DNA of 64,000 bases from Polynucleobacter sp. CS-Odin-A6 (GTDB lineage Bacteria; Pseudomonadota; Gammaproteobacteria; Burkholderiales; Burkholderiaceae), in assembly GCF_018882095.1 (NCBI RefSeq), contig NZ_JACVPD010000002.1, forward strand, positions 186,001 to 250,000. Direction: 5' to 3'. The notes under the pieces are model-generated. The model had not been told where the DNA came from and did not search any database. It was given only the letters and a program-made list of their open reading frames with translations. Both the position numbers and the translations under genes were made by a program. The stretch's first letter is position 1. Each line of letters opens with the position of its first letter. Of this stretch, positions 27,009-36,111 are shown one piece after another.

Positions 27009-28226
27009 TCACTTAGCATCACCTTTTTTAATACTAGACCACATGCGTTGACCGAGTAGCAGCAAGAGTGCTAGGAAAAATCCACCAGCCAATCCGCCAG
27101 CAGTGCTTTTGAACATACCCTTCTTGCCACTACTGGTGGGCGCCGTATTGGCTTCTAAGCCCTTACTAAAGCGAGCCTGAATCATTAAGATTTGCGAGCG
27201 GATTTGATCTAGGATTTCTTGTTGCTTAGGATCATCCTTGCCAACTTTGTCACGCAGCTTTGACTCAATTGCCAGGAGCTCTTTATCTAAAACCAAGCCG
27301 TCAAAGGTAGTCACTACTTTAGGGAGTGCCTCATCAAGAAATGATTTGGTTAAGGAGATCTGAGTCAAGCGATCTTCCAGCCTATTGAGCGCTTCCTTAG
27401 ACTGGTTAATGTCATTATTCGCTGCAATAATTTGGGTGGTAATTGAAAGATATTTAGCAGCAGATTCTTTGGGGTCAACAACCTGTTGGCCGGCACTAGA
27501 GTTATTGGGATAGCGTTTATGTAACTCTTCCAAAGACTTAGCGCGTTGTTGCTGATAACCCATCTCAATTTTCGTACCAGTAATTTTTCTTTGGATCTCT
27601 CCTGCAGCGCTGATAACCTCACCCTCGTATCCATTTAGCATGCTACGTATCTGTAGGTAGGCCCCTCCAGTGCGCAAGAACTGGGCAGCCCCCCTAACGG
27701 CATTCTCTGCACCCTCTTTACTGGACCCGCTAGCATTGACCGTCACATTTAAGATTGTTGTACTAGCGCCGTCAAATTCTTTACTGATGCCCGCTAGGTC
27801 CTTAGTGTCCGCCTTGGAAAGCGCATAACTGGGTATTGCATTTTTTTGCCACCACTGATCATTAGACAAGGTTCGATAAAGTCCAGTTTGACCCTCAGGT
27901 ACCTTACCATCCTCTACTATTTGAGCCGCTAAATTAGGCAGGCTTTTTTGAATCACCTTCCAAGACAATAGATCGAGTCCATAGGTGTTGGTGTTGGTGT
28001 TGGTGTTGGTGTTGGTGTTGGTGTTGGTGTTGGTGTTGTTTAGTAGTACAAACTCAGCAGAATAACTCCCCAAGACAAACCAACCCGATAGACCTAAGAT
28101 GGCACCAGCAACACTAGCAATCGCTAGTTTTTTCCAGGACTCATGCACAAATGTGATGATGTCCACCAGGGAGATTTCACCATCATTTGGCGTGTCGCCA
28201 GAAGATGGGTTTTGGGTATTTATCAT
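27009..28226 (-). CDS. Wzz-like chain-length determinant / polysaccharide co-polymerase
   Basis: A 405-residue inner-membrane protein. The first half of a Wzz domain runs from ISLVDIITFVHESWK into TM1 (about residues 33-55 from this start). A large periplasmic, coiled-coil-rich region follows, and the second TM is near the C terminus (GGLAGGFFLALLLLLG). No tyrosine-kinase domain. It controls the length of chains made by the polymerase. Directly after TM1 there is a run of nine Asn-Thr dipeptides, encoded by nine copies of a hexamer. I use the ATG at 28226; a TTG four codons upstream is the only other start. Neither has a strong ribosome site. Confidence 0.85.
   Translation of the reverse strand: MINTQNPSSGDTPNDGEISLVDIITFVHESWKKLAIASVAGAILGLSGWFVLGSYSAEFVLLNNTNTNTNTNTNTNTNTNTYGLDLLSWKVIQKSLPNLAAQIVEDGKVPEGQTGLYRTLSNDQWWQKNAIPSYALSKADTKDLAGISKEFDGASTTILNVTVNASGSSKEGAENAVRGAAQFLRTGGAYLQIRSMLNGYEGEVISAAGEIQRKITGTKIEMGYQQQRAKSLEELHKRYPNNSSAGQQVVDPKESAAKYLSITTQIIAANNDINQSKEALNRLEDRLTQISLTKSFLDEALPKVVTTFDGLVLDKELLAIESKLRDKVGKDDPKQQEILDQIRSQILMIQARFSKGLEANTAPTSSGKKGMFKSTAGGLAGGFFLALLLLLGQRMWSSIKKGDAK
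27984..28037. repeat. Hexanucleotide microsatellite, nine perfect GGTGTT units
   Basis: Nine uninterrupted copies of GGTGTT on the + strand, AACACC on the coding strand, giving (Asn-Thr)9 in the Wzz-like protein. Because the unit is 6 bp, gain or loss of copies keeps the frame and only changes the length of the periplasmic linker next to the membrane. Confidence 0.97.
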
Positions 28227-28350
28227 CCAAATTACCAATATAAATAGTCATGTAGTGGGGTCAATTAACCCCTTTAATTAGCTAATTATCTCATTATTAA
28301 ACTTAAAACGATATTAATAAGGAGTAGGTTGAGGGGTTTAGATAACCCAC

Positions 28351-29769
28351 TCATGGCCTTAGCTCCTTATTTCCTCCGCGTTTGAGACCCAAAGCCACCC
28401 CACCCACTAGAGCAATCCAAAAAATCAGGTCGTCAAAGAAGATCTTTTGGCTAATCTCAGTGGTGCACCACATGATCAATAAGCTAAAGAGCGCCCACTG
28501 TGCCGCAACCTTCAAGAGGTTATGACTACCGACTGCGTCAATATCGGGGCCACGATTTATGAAGTTCAATTGATAAAGTAAGAGTAGCAAACTACCCAGA
28601 ATCAGCAAAAGTCCGGGGACACCGATACCTAGCCCTAAATCAATCCAGCCGCTGTGGCTTTGATGGAGATTGGTGTCAGGCCAATTGATTTTGGCAAGGC
28701 GCCCAAAAGAGCGCTCTACAAGCCCATATCCCAGGGGGTTTTGGGCGATTAGTTTTAACCCGATCTTACCCCAGGCTAGACGCTCGTAATTGGTGACCGA
28801 GACCATACTACCTAGCTCATTATTGGGATAACCCTGCGCACCATTGTATTTCCACTGGGGGTAGGTTTGAGTGTCAGCAGCCACCTTAGCATCCGCTATG
28901 AATGCTCTCCAGGATTCATTCCTTTGGATGCTGTTAACAACAAAGAGGCTTCCGATTACCAAAACCACACTAACAACGACCAACTTAGCGGCCCAATGAC
29001 GGCTAAAGCTTCGAAATAGTATTGCCCCAAAAAATACCAGAAGAAGCGCAGCACTATAGACCATCCCATTTTTAATATTCTCGGCATAGAAGACGAATAA
29101 GACTGCGGGAATCGTTACTAAGTAAATCACATTGCCCCATTTATATATCTGATGCTGATGGATGTTCCGGACCAATTGGCCAAGGGCAATGCCTAGTGTA
29201 GGCAAGCAAAAACAGACATAAGCCGTCTTAGGTAAATAGTATGGGGCTGATCCGTAGTACAAAACCCCGTAATCAGGGACAACTATCCCCCACTGCTTTG
29301 CTTTATTAGTTAAGATGAATTTAATAATGTAAATGAGTGTTGGCGCTAAGAGCCCCAAATACATTAGCACCCACAAGTAACGTCCAGTTGAATCCTTTTC
29401 GCGGGGGAGTGAAGATAAGGCAATCCCGAAGCCTATCGCAAAGATAGTCCCAAGAGCCACTCTCTTCCAAATGCTGGTGTACTCCTCATACTGCACAGCA
29501 AAATCAGTTGAGAGAAAAAAGAGATGAAACGAAACCCATGCAAAGAGGGCTGAAATCAGCCAAATGGGGATAGCGCACTTTTGGAGAAAAAGATGTCGAT
29601 TCTGGTAAATAATCCAGAGGCTTAATAGCGCACCAATAATTAAACAGATATGCCGAACAAGGATGGTTTCTGGCAGAGCCCATATAGCGTAGAGCACTGA
29701 AAAACAAATTGCTTGTGACCACACAATCCAATTTGGAATAAAAGTATCGCTGAGTATTGATTTTTTCAT
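28351..29769 (-). CDS. O-antigen ligase / Wzy-type polymerase
   Basis: A 472-residue membrane protein with 11-12 hydrophobic segments. The conserved periplasmic loop of the Wzy_C (O-antigen ligase) family is at about residues 320-385: LIAQNPLGYGLVERSF then HQSHSGWIDLGLGIGVPGLLLILG. Enzymes of this family either ligate finished chains to lipid A-core (WaaL) or polymerise repeat units (Wzy), or glycosylate proteins (PglL); the sequence does not decide. It is intact, unlike the polymerase-like gene at 16.8-18.0 kb, and is next to the Wzz-like gene, which fits a Wzy role. Confidence 0.85.
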   Translation of the reverse strand: MKKSILSDTFIPNWIVWSQAICFSVLYAIWALPETILVRHICLIIGALLSLWIIYQNRHLFLQKCAIPIWLISALFAWVSFHLFFLSTDFAVQYEEYTSIWKRVALGTIFAIGFGIALSSLPREKDSTGRYLWVLMYLGLLAPTLIYIIKFILTNKAKQWGIVVPDYGVLYYGSAPYYLPKTAYVCFCLPTLGIALGQLVRNIHQHQIYKWGNVIYLVTIPAVLFVFYAENIKNGMVYSAALLLVFFGAILFRSFSRHWAAKLVVVSVVLVIGSLFVVNSIQRNESWRAFIADAKVAADTQTYPQWKYNGAQGYPNNELGSMVSVTNYERLAWGKIGLKLIAQNPLGYGLVERSFGRLAKINWPDTNLHQSHSGWIDLGLGIGVPGLLLILGSLLLLLYQLNFINRGPDIDAVGSHNLLKVAAQWALFSLLIMWCTTEISQKIFFDDLIFWIALVGGVALGLKRGGNKELRP

Positions 29770-29780
29770 ATCGGATATTT

Positions 29781-30740
29781 TTAAAAGGAATTGCTGATAA
29801 TTTTTTGCAGGAAGCTTCTTAGCTGCTCAATACTTGGTCTTTGAGTGATGAGCGGTTCCTCTGCGTGCGCCTCTAAGCGTGATTTCGACTGCAGTATTTC
29901 TGCGAGTCCGTCGTAGCCACTCTCTGCCATCGGCGCTAAATTAATAAATGCCCTGGGATTGAAATCTACATTTACAGCCCGATCTACATAAGTGATTGGC
30001 AAGCAACCGGCTGTAAATGCTTCGGGAATTTTCTCAGTTACATAACCTGGGTAAAGCCCATTTTCTGGACATAGGTTATATGCGTATCTTGCCAGGATAT
30101 CCTTTTTAAGAAAATTGCTGCTGTGATGATCTTTAATTTTTTTATCAAAATAAGGGCCAAAACCATCGACTGGCATTAGTTTCTGCAGGGCAGATAAGGC
30201 GCTTGCTCGTGGCTCACGCAGGTGGGAACTCAAGAGAATACATTTTTGCTCACGGGTTAAGAACTGATTTCCTAATGGGGACTGTAATCTCTCTAGATTG
30301 AGTAATTGGCCATAACGAGGATTGATATTTCCCATCAAACCCTCATGAGACCAGTCAATCATTTCCATCCAATATGGCAACCGAAGATGTTTATCAGACT
30401 GGATATTTAAGTCATGCGAAATCGAATAATCCGTCTTGATGTGATCATGTCGTAAATTTTCACCCGTATGAAAAAGCGTCAATGGAGGAATTTTCCTTTT
30501 AGCTAGCCGCTTTTCAATGGCATTAACAGCAGCCGTTGCCCCTTGCCTCCATGGCTTAGGCAGCCAACGTAGTCTGGGCGCATTTACATCATAGAAAGAT
30601 CCGTAAACTACTAAATCTGCCCGATGCGGGGCTACCCAGTCAATCTGATAGCCTAAGTGTTTGATGGCGAGAGGCACCAGGCTGGCACGGTAGTCGCTAG
30701 GAACCCCCAAACATGCAATTCGAATACTTTTTTTACTCAC
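29781..30740 (-). CDS. Family 10 (fucosyltransferase-like) glycosyltransferase
   Basis: A 319-residue protein whose C-terminal half has the GT10 signature: VDGFGPYFDKKI, then YAYNLCPENGLYPGYVTEKIPEAFTAGCLPITYVD, equivalent to the alpha-1,3/1,4-fucosyltransferase donor motif (FENS...GYVTEKL...A...PVYWG). It should use GDP-fucose. GDP-fucose is made by the manC, gmd and fcl products encoded at 36.1-39.8 kb, so a fucosylated glycan is well supported. The gene is divergent from the family 25 gene, with a 120-bp promoter region between. Confidence 0.85.
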   Translation of the reverse strand: MSKKSIRIACLGVPSDYRASLVPLAIKHLGYQIDWVAPHRADLVVYGSFYDVNAPRLRWLPKPWRQGATAAVNAIEKRLAKRKIPPLTLFHTGENLRHDHIKTDYSISHDLNIQSDKHLRLPYWMEMIDWSHEGLMGNINPRYGQLLNLERLQSPLGNQFLTREQKCILLSSHLREPRASALSALQKLMPVDGFGPYFDKKIKDHHSSNFLKKDILARYAYNLCPENGLYPGYVTEKIPEAFTAGCLPITYVDRAVNVDFNPRAFINLAPMAESGYDGLAEILQSKSRLEAHAEEPLITQRPSIEQLRSFLQKIISNSF

Positions 30741-30860
30741 CAGACCTTCTTTTCGCCAGTCAAAATCACATCAATTAAAATCGCCCTAATAGACATACAT
30801 AATGCAGTTAAACAGCATGCTTTGCATTATCATTAATGCATCTATCTATCGCAATTTTAA

Positions 30861-31583
30861 ATGACGCCCTTATTCACGATACTTATTAACCTCAAGCGGT
30901 CCGAAAATCGCCGCAAGCAGGCTGTTGAAGCCCTAAGAACAAAGCCCTTTCTTCATTGGGAAATATTAGAAGGGATTGATGGGCTTCAGCTACAGTACAC
31001 CCCCTCTGAATATCGCGAAGCAAAAGTTGCTAGATTATTAGGCTTTCCATTAACCCCCTCTGAAATTGGTTGCTTTCTTTCTCACCGGCTTGCATGGATA
31101 AAATGTGTCGAGAAAGATTGCGACACCCTCATTCTCGAGGATGATTTCGCTTTCAAGCCCCACTTTGAGCAAGCTATATCGACCCTATATGCCCAAAATA
31201 CCAGCTGGGATATAGTAAGATTGCAGGGCTTGATGCCAACTCCTGACTCCCCCCTTGCCACGGGCCCTGATTATCAAATCGTCACCAATCACGAAGATCC
31301 CCTAGGAGCCACGGCATATATTATCAAGCCAGCTGCTGCTAAAAAATTAATCGCTTATTCAAGTGAAATCTTTGAGCCTTTGGACCATTTTTTGGAGCAC
31401 CAAAAAATACATAAACTGAAGATTGTTGCCTATAAGCCTTACCCAATTGAAATCAGCGGGATGATGAGCACAATGCATGATCGCTACGATAGAGCCCCCA
31501 TTAAAGGGATTCGGAAAAAATTCAGGAGTCTACACCGAGCCTTAGATCGATTATTTAATCCTAAACCTTGGTTTCCAAAGTGA
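30861..31583 (+). CDS. Family 25 glycosyltransferase (LPS-type)
   Basis: A 240-residue enzyme with the standard GT25 pattern: FTILINLKRSENRRKQAVEAL at the N terminus, WEILEGIDGL, LTPSEIGCFLSHRLAWIKCVE (52-90 region), and DTLILEDDFAFKP with the EDD metal site near residue 95. DPLGATAYIIKPAAAKKL is the later acceptor-side block. GT25 enzymes add galactose or other hexoses to lipooligosaccharide. One of the few rightward genes of the locus, forming a two-gene unit with the next frame. Confidence 0.87.
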   Translation: MTPLFTILINLKRSENRRKQAVEALRTKPFLHWEILEGIDGLQLQYTPSEYREAKVARLLGFPLTPSEIGCFLSHRLAWIKCVEKDCDTLILEDDFAFKPHFEQAISTLYAQNTSWDIVRLQGLMPTPDSPLATGPDYQIVTNHEDPLGATAYIIKPAAAKKLIAYSSEIFEPLDHFLEHQKIHKLKIVAYKPYPIEISGMMSTMHDRYDRAPIKGIRKKFRSLHRALDRLFNPKPWFPK

Positions 31584-31615
31584 GCAATCGCAAGGGAGCG
31601 TAAGCTCAAAGATGT

Positions 31616-32386
31616 ATGAAATTATTAGTCAATTTCGCAACGGAAAATTTTGGAGGCGCCCAGCAATTCAATACTAAAACTGCATTAAAGATTGGTAACT
31701 TTGATCGCGTATTGAGTACAAACCCAGATCTAGTTGATGAGCAATTCAAGATCCAGCACGAGCCCATTCTTAGACAGTCTAGGGGGGCTGGATACTGGCT
31801 TTGGAAGCCCTACATTATTATGCAAGCATTAGATCAATTACGGGATGGTGATCTATTGATGTATGCAGATGCCGCTTCTCACTTTATCCATTCAGCCAAC
31901 CCCTTACTAGAACTACCTGCAACTTATAAGCAGGACATTATTCCCTTCGAATTAGATCTTCCTGAGAGCGCATGGACCAAACGCGATGCTTTTGTCTACA
32001 TGAATGCCGATGCTATGGGATTTCAAGAAACTAGGCAGTTTCTGGCCTCTTTTATTGTGATTCGAAAGAGTGCTTTCAGCATGCGGTTTATGGCAGAGTA
32101 CCTTGAATACTGCTGTAACCCAAACATCTTGACTGACCTAGACAATCTCTGCGGACTCCCGAATTACCCAGGATTTACAGCTCACCGTCATGATCAATCA
32201 GTTTTTAGCCTGCTATGCAAAAAGTATCAGCTGCAAGGATTTAGAGATCCATCTCAATGGGGCAACAGTCAAGCAAGCCAATTTTCCAACTCTAGCTATC
32301 CTCAAATCATGGAGCACACACGGCAGCAATCACCCAAGCAAGCCAAGCTACTTTTCAAGCTCAAACGATTTATGTTTCCCAAGTAA
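31616..32386 (+). CDS. Hypothetical glycosyltransferase-like protein
   Basis: A 256-residue protein of a family common in glycan loci. FDRVLSTNPDLVDE is followed by RGAGYWLWKPYIIMQAL and GDLLMYADAASHF; in relatives the last block reads as a DxG/DAG metal site, similar to GT32/DUF capsule enzymes. YPGFTAHRHDQSVFSLLCKKY near the end also fits a GT-A fold. It starts 33 bp after the GT25 gene and has no strong ribosome site. I think it is a transferase but the family is not formally characterised to my knowledge. Confidence 0.6.
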   Translation: MKLLVNFATENFGGAQQFNTKTALKIGNFDRVLSTNPDLVDEQFKIQHEPILRQSRGAGYWLWKPYIIMQALDQLRDGDLLMYADAASHFIHSANPLLELPATYKQDIIPFELDLPESAWTKRDAFVYMNADAMGFQETRQFLASFIVIRKSAFSMRFMAEYLEYCCNPNILTDLDNLCGLPNYPGFTAHRHDQSVFSLLCKKYQLQGFRDPSQWGNSQASQFSNSSYPQIMEHTRQQSPKQAKLLFKLKRFMFPK

Positions 32387-32440
32387 GGCACTTCATTAGT
32401 CTTGGTTTTTTACTTGCAGCATTTTATTTTTTCTTAAGCT

Positions 32441-33181
32441 TCAATATAAAACTTCTTGCCATGGCAAGCGTCTTGTAAATTCCGTTGGGCTTTTTCGAAT
32501 TCGATGAAAATACAATTTCTTGGTCGTGTCTGGGTCTAAGGTATTTTCAACAAAGTGGATAAAGGCCGTATCAATGGTATGTATTTCCTGGGCACTCAAA
32601 ACCAAACCCATCCAATCATAAATATTATTGGTTGCAGGGTATACATTAATCACCAGCAAATCAGATTCATTTAGCAAATTCAATTGATGGCTCTCGCCAC
32701 TGGAATCCTTGTTGCAAACCAGAATATACGGTTGGTTTTGAGGGTTTAAAGTCGAAAACAAAAGCTCGGAGTTGTGACCAGCTGGAGTTTTTGCCAATTC
32801 CCATCGCAAAGAAAAAGGGATACTATGCTGATAATAGAAAAACTCATCAAATCGATGAATATCTACATCATCGATCCCAATAGGTAGATATGTTGCATTT
32901 TTGAATTCAGCATATTGTCGAGCTTCCCGCCCGGTGCTCACAACCAGGGGATAAACATTACTCAAACCACTTAGAGCCCAAGAAATGGAGTGGAAATACA
33001 TCGGCAAACAAGCGTAGTAAAAAATACTGCCTGGATCACGTTCTGCGATAGTCTTAATTAAGCCGATGTTAATGAGGCTATCACCCAAGCCCATATGAGG
33101 TTCAAGCACGACACAATCTTTACGCTTAGGCAAAAAAAGGTTTTTTAATGCCAACCTAATATTGGAGTCTTTTAGTAACAC
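32441..33181 (-). CDS. GT-B-like protein of unknown function
   Basis: A 246-residue protein. VLEPHMGLGDSLINIGLIKTIAERDP resembles the N-terminal loop of GT9 and related GT-B enzymes, where GD-x-(I/L)-x is conserved. The second half has ILVCNKDSSGESHQLNLL and LVLSAQEIHTIDTAFIHFVENT, which may be a donor loop with the S-D-S-x-x-x-H pattern in altered form. It is short for a two-domain GT-B. Leftward, convergent with the preceding pair. Function not assigned. Confidence 0.55.
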   Translation of the reverse strand: MLLKDSNIRLALKNLFLPKRKDCVVLEPHMGLGDSLINIGLIKTIAERDPGSIFYYACLPMYFHSISWALSGLSNVYPLVVSTGREARQYAEFKNATYLPIGIDDVDIHRFDEFFYYQHSIPFSLRWELAKTPAGHNSELLFSTLNPQNQPYILVCNKDSSGESHQLNLLNESDLLVINVYPATNNIYDWMGLVLSAQEIHTIDTAFIHFVENTLDPDTTKKLYFHRIRKSPTEFTRRLPWQEVLY

Positions 33182-33294
33182 TTAAATATCTAGCCTGATT
33201 TCAATGAAATTAAATAATAGTGTAACGAAAGCATAAAACATCTCACGCCAACAACAGGAATGCATCGTAGGGATCAGTAACACATTAAAGAATA

Positions 33295-34077
33295 CTACCA
33301 GCGCAAGGGCGCCACTTCTTCAATCTCTTTCTTAAACAATAAATAGGTTGCCTCATCGTAATGATAAGGAAAGTCCTTCAAGTCATCAGTAGCATCCATA
33401 GACCTTTGCACTTTGGACTCATCAACCTTAATTGAGTAGATATGAGGGTGATCCCTTGCTATCTCATCCATTGCTAGAGCGATCTCTTTGTACCGCTCTT
33501 TGAAAACTGCTCTTGTCTCAAGCGCAATGGGGAAATGTAAAAAATAAATGGGTACTGCGCCCCACCTTTTTTCAAAAATACTAAAAAGCCTTAAATAGGT
33601 GCCCTTTAGCTGTTCAGCAGGGATTAGCCCCTCACACAAATAATCTCTTGAAAAAGTTTCATCATGACTAACATCGCTATAGCCACAGCAAAATCTCCAC
33701 CCCTCAGAGCGACTGATAAACATCTGATCAGTCAACTCCGAAAAAGAGTCCATGAATATAAATTTTGGAGCCCTGCTTGGTAGACAGTTAAAGAATTGAA
33801 GTTGGCGAATCAGCTCGAGAAGATCAAACCGAGTCATGAATGCTCTTAAGCGTGAGCTTTTGGGTAATAAACTTTCATTAAACCAATACTCAGCCAACAG
33901 GTCTGCTCGACCCTTTTGAAAGTTCACTCTTTTTGGGAGGCCATCGTAATACTTCAGAACCTCATAACCAAGGCATGCATGACGCTCTAGAAACCAAGTG
34001 CGCCATTGATAGCGCCATCTAAGACGATATTTAATATGCTCCTTGATAGGCTGTAGAAATGAAAAAACTTTAGCCAT
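33295..34077 (-). CDS. Protein of unknown function in the polysaccharide locus, possibly SGNH-like
   Basis: A 260-residue soluble protein I do not recognise. It has a basic N terminus (YRLRWRYQWRTWFLERH) and a middle block APKFIFMDSFSELTDQMF that could be a GDS-like nucleophile loop, with DFPYHYDEATYLLFKKEI near the end where an Asp-x-x-His pair might sit. These are weak hints of an SGNH/GDSL-type fold. It is 46 bp after the nucleotidyltransferase-HAD gene and may belong to the same three-gene unit with the kinase. Confidence 0.55.
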   Translation of the reverse strand: MAKVFSFLQPIKEHIKYRLRWRYQWRTWFLERHACLGYEVLKYYDGLPKRVNFQKGRADLLAEYWFNESLLPKSSRLRAFMTRFDLLELIRQLQFFNCLPSRAPKFIFMDSFSELTDQMFISRSEGWRFCCGYSDVSHDETFSRDYLCEGLIPAEQLKGTYLRLFSIFEKRWGAVPIYFLHFPIALETRAVFKERYKEIALAMDEIARDHPHIYSIKVDESKVQRSMDATDDLKDFPYHYDEATYLLFKKEIEEVAPLRW

Positions 34078-34123
34078 AATGAAAAATTATAAGATTAAGT
34101 ATTTAGCTGGAGGTAGGCCTTCT

Positions 34124-35179
34124 TTATTCAAAGATGGAAGAAAGCAGGCCGGGTAATTTCTGGCTATCACGATCCAAATTAATCGCAATGGCCGATGGGT
34201 ATGGATTAGAGCCACTATAGTCATTAATCAATATTCGCTTGGCATGCGGAAGATTAAAAATAATGTCGTGATAACGCATGCCAATGGAATCAAGCTGTTT
34301 GCGTGTTGCATCGGCAAACACTTTGGACCTGGAAGTGGAGAGGACAATATGTGCCTTGCCGCTATCAAATAGCTGATTAATGTACTCAACATTTTCTGGA
34401 ATTGCAGGAGTTTCTCCCCAAACAGGACTAAAAAATTGACCGGAATTTTTGACAATACAACCATCTATATCAATAAATAGGGTGGCATATTCCTTACGAA
34501 AGCGATTCCATTCCTTCAGGGTTCCCCAATCTAAGAAATGGGAGACGTTACCATTTTCAAATGGCACACCGTCCATCAGCATCTTATAGATTAGATGGGA
34601 AACATAAAGGTTGGAGCTATTTTCCAAACTCTCAAATGTTTTGCAAAATTGATTGGCATCCAGAAATGAATACCCACCTACACAAAACGTATTGCTGATG
34701 ACGTGCTTCTCAACAATATTGATGATTTGATTATTTTGATCCAATTCTACATAGCTCTTATTTGCAGCATCCACATAACTTAATTGGCTTAAATTAATGG
34801 AGGCCACTCTATTTGCAGGAATCACCTTATCTTCAAAGTAGTTATCTGAATCCTTAATGTAAATCGGACCCGAAATATTCGCCTTCTTCAAAGCGGCGTA
34901 TACGGTCTCTGGTTGAGACTGGGTTGGGCTTACCTGAACCACTCTATAGGGAACTTTTATGGGCGAGATTGCAAATTGACGCTCCACTACCTGAGCAACT
35001 TCAAATTGCTCATAATGATCTTCTCGGCAAACAATCACGATTTCATCAACCTCGCTAAGATCTAAGCCAGTTAAAGCCTCGTGAAACATTAAATTGCCAT
35101 TAGGATGGGTCAGCAGCCACTTTGGCCTTAATTTTGGATACCGAGTTGAGGACCCGGCCACTGGAAGGATAAGTTTCAT
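34124..35179 (-). CDS. Two-domain NDP-sugar nucleotidyltransferase / HAD phosphatase
   Basis: A 351-residue protein. Residues 1-230 are a sugar nucleotidyltransferase: MKLILPVAGSSTRYPKLRPKWLL (the GxGxR-type loop with the catalytic Arg and Lys), IYIKDSDNYFE as the metal site near 110, and FCVGGYSF later. Residues about 235-350 form a HAD-type phosphatase: LFIDIDGCIVKN is motif I (DxDG), LSTSRS motif II, and ILINDYSGSNPYP motif IV. The pair suggests a phosphorylated sugar that is both dephosphorylated and activated to an NDP-sugar, or regulation of one by the other. It is followed 46 bp later by the unknown gene and preceded by a kinase-like gene. Confidence 0.78.
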   Translation of the reverse strand: MKLILPVAGSSTRYPKLRPKWLLTHPNGNLMFHEALTGLDLSEVDEIVIVCREDHYEQFEVAQVVERQFAISPIKVPYRVVQVSPTQSQPETVYAALKKANISGPIYIKDSDNYFEDKVIPANRVASINLSQLSYVDAANKSYVELDQNNQIINIVEKHVISNTFCVGGYSFLDANQFCKTFESLENSSNLYVSHLIYKMLMDGVPFENGNVSHFLDWGTLKEWNRFRKEYATLFIDIDGCIVKNSGQFFSPVWGETPAIPENVEYINQLFDSGKAHIVLSTSRSKVFADATRKQLDSIGMRYHDIIFNLPHAKRILINDYSGSNPYPSAIAINLDRDSQKLPGLLSSIFE

Positions 35180-35196
35180 AAATTCGCTCCGATAAG

Positions 35197-36081
35197 TTAA
35201 GCTGTAATTAAAAGATGGAGGCGTTTAACTATCGCCTCGATGATTAGGTGATCGCTCGCATAAGGGAGCAGGCGGATCAAGTTTTGGAACTCAAAAATAG
35301 ATTGATATTTTTTATACCATTTATATTTCGAGAAATGTTTTTGAACCTCAGACTCGAGCACATTCATAACAATTTGATATTTTGCCGAATCATGAGTCTG
35401 ATGCATAAATTTCGAAGTCCATAGCAGTCTAGTTTCTTGAGAGATTTTTACCAAGTCTAGCAATGGACTATCGATATAGGTATCTAAAAAATCAATTAAG
35501 AAATATCGATCATTGAAATCATCAAAAATAATATTGGATAAGGTAAGGTCTCCATGACACTTTCCGATGGGAAGCTCAAAGTTAGAATGTAACTTAACAA
35601 TCGCAATATGCTGATCAATCAAATCCAGTACTGAAGGCGATACATTGACATTACCTCTGATCTGCTCGCGGACATCAGCACTCTTACCCCAAATAACTTC
35701 TGCATCAATATGCCTTAACTCTGACTCCGCAATAAAGCTCTCAAGCAAAGCAATTAGCTGATATATAAATCCACGAACCTCAAAAGGACTGGCTCGGTCA
35801 ATATACTCAGGCGCCACTTCACCACGACAAAATGGCATCTCAAAGCCGTAAACCTCGGGGGACTCAAATTCATTTAATACGGGGCAGACTATGAATACTG
35901 AGTTATTCGAAATGAAGTTTTTTTGCTTTTGGCATTGCGCTTTCAAACGCACCATATTTTTTGAGTTCGATAACTTCCTAATATTTCCATTTAATAAGCG
36001 CGTTACCTGAAAATCTGAATGGCCTCTTACGAGAAAAGGATTAGACTCTAAAGCATTATTAGCTTCCATGGAGGCATTCAT
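35197..36081 (-). CDS. Aminoglycoside-phosphotransferase-fold kinase
   Basis: A 294-residue protein with the catalytic core of the APH/choline-kinase superfamily: GKCHGDLTLSNIIFDD (the HxDxxxxN brackets, about residues 167-182) and FLIDFLDTYIDSPLLDLVKI (the DFG-equivalent IDF). The substrate is a small molecule, and because the next gene 17 bp downstream encodes a nucleotidyltransferase-HAD protein, a sugar or polyol is likely. Resistance to aminoglycosides is not suggested by context. The first ATG has no clear ribosome site. Confidence 0.72.
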   Translation of the reverse strand: MNASMEANNALESNPFLVRGHSDFQVTRLLNGNIRKLSNSKNMVRLKAQCQKQKNFISNNSVFIVCPVLNEFESPEVYGFEMPFCRGEVAPEYIDRASPFEVRGFIYQLIALLESFIAESELRHIDAEVIWGKSADVREQIRGNVNVSPSVLDLIDQHIAIVKLHSNFELPIGKCHGDLTLSNIIFDDFNDRYFLIDFLDTYIDSPLLDLVKISQETRLLWTSKFMHQTHDSAKYQIVMNVLESEVQKHFSKYKWYKKYQSIFEFQNLIRLLPYASDHLIIEAIVKRLHLLITA

Positions 36082-36111
36082 TGGGGTATCAATATACGCC
36101 CGCTGGGCTCA

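Noticed and set aside
27984-28037. CRISPR-like or VNTR array outside coding sequence
   Set aside because: The units are 6 bp with no spacers and lie inside a coding frame, so it is a coding microsatellite. No CRISPR array or cas gene is seen anywhere in the window.
28239-28350. Terminator between the ligase and the Wzz-like gene
   Set aside because: GGGTT/AACCC and GGGG/CCCC dyads are present, but the stems are short and no T tract follows on the leftward strand.
35197-36081. Antibiotic-resistance aminoglycoside phosphotransferase
   Set aside because: Only the kinase fold is shared; the position next to a sugar nucleotidyltransferase argues for a sugar or polyol substrate.
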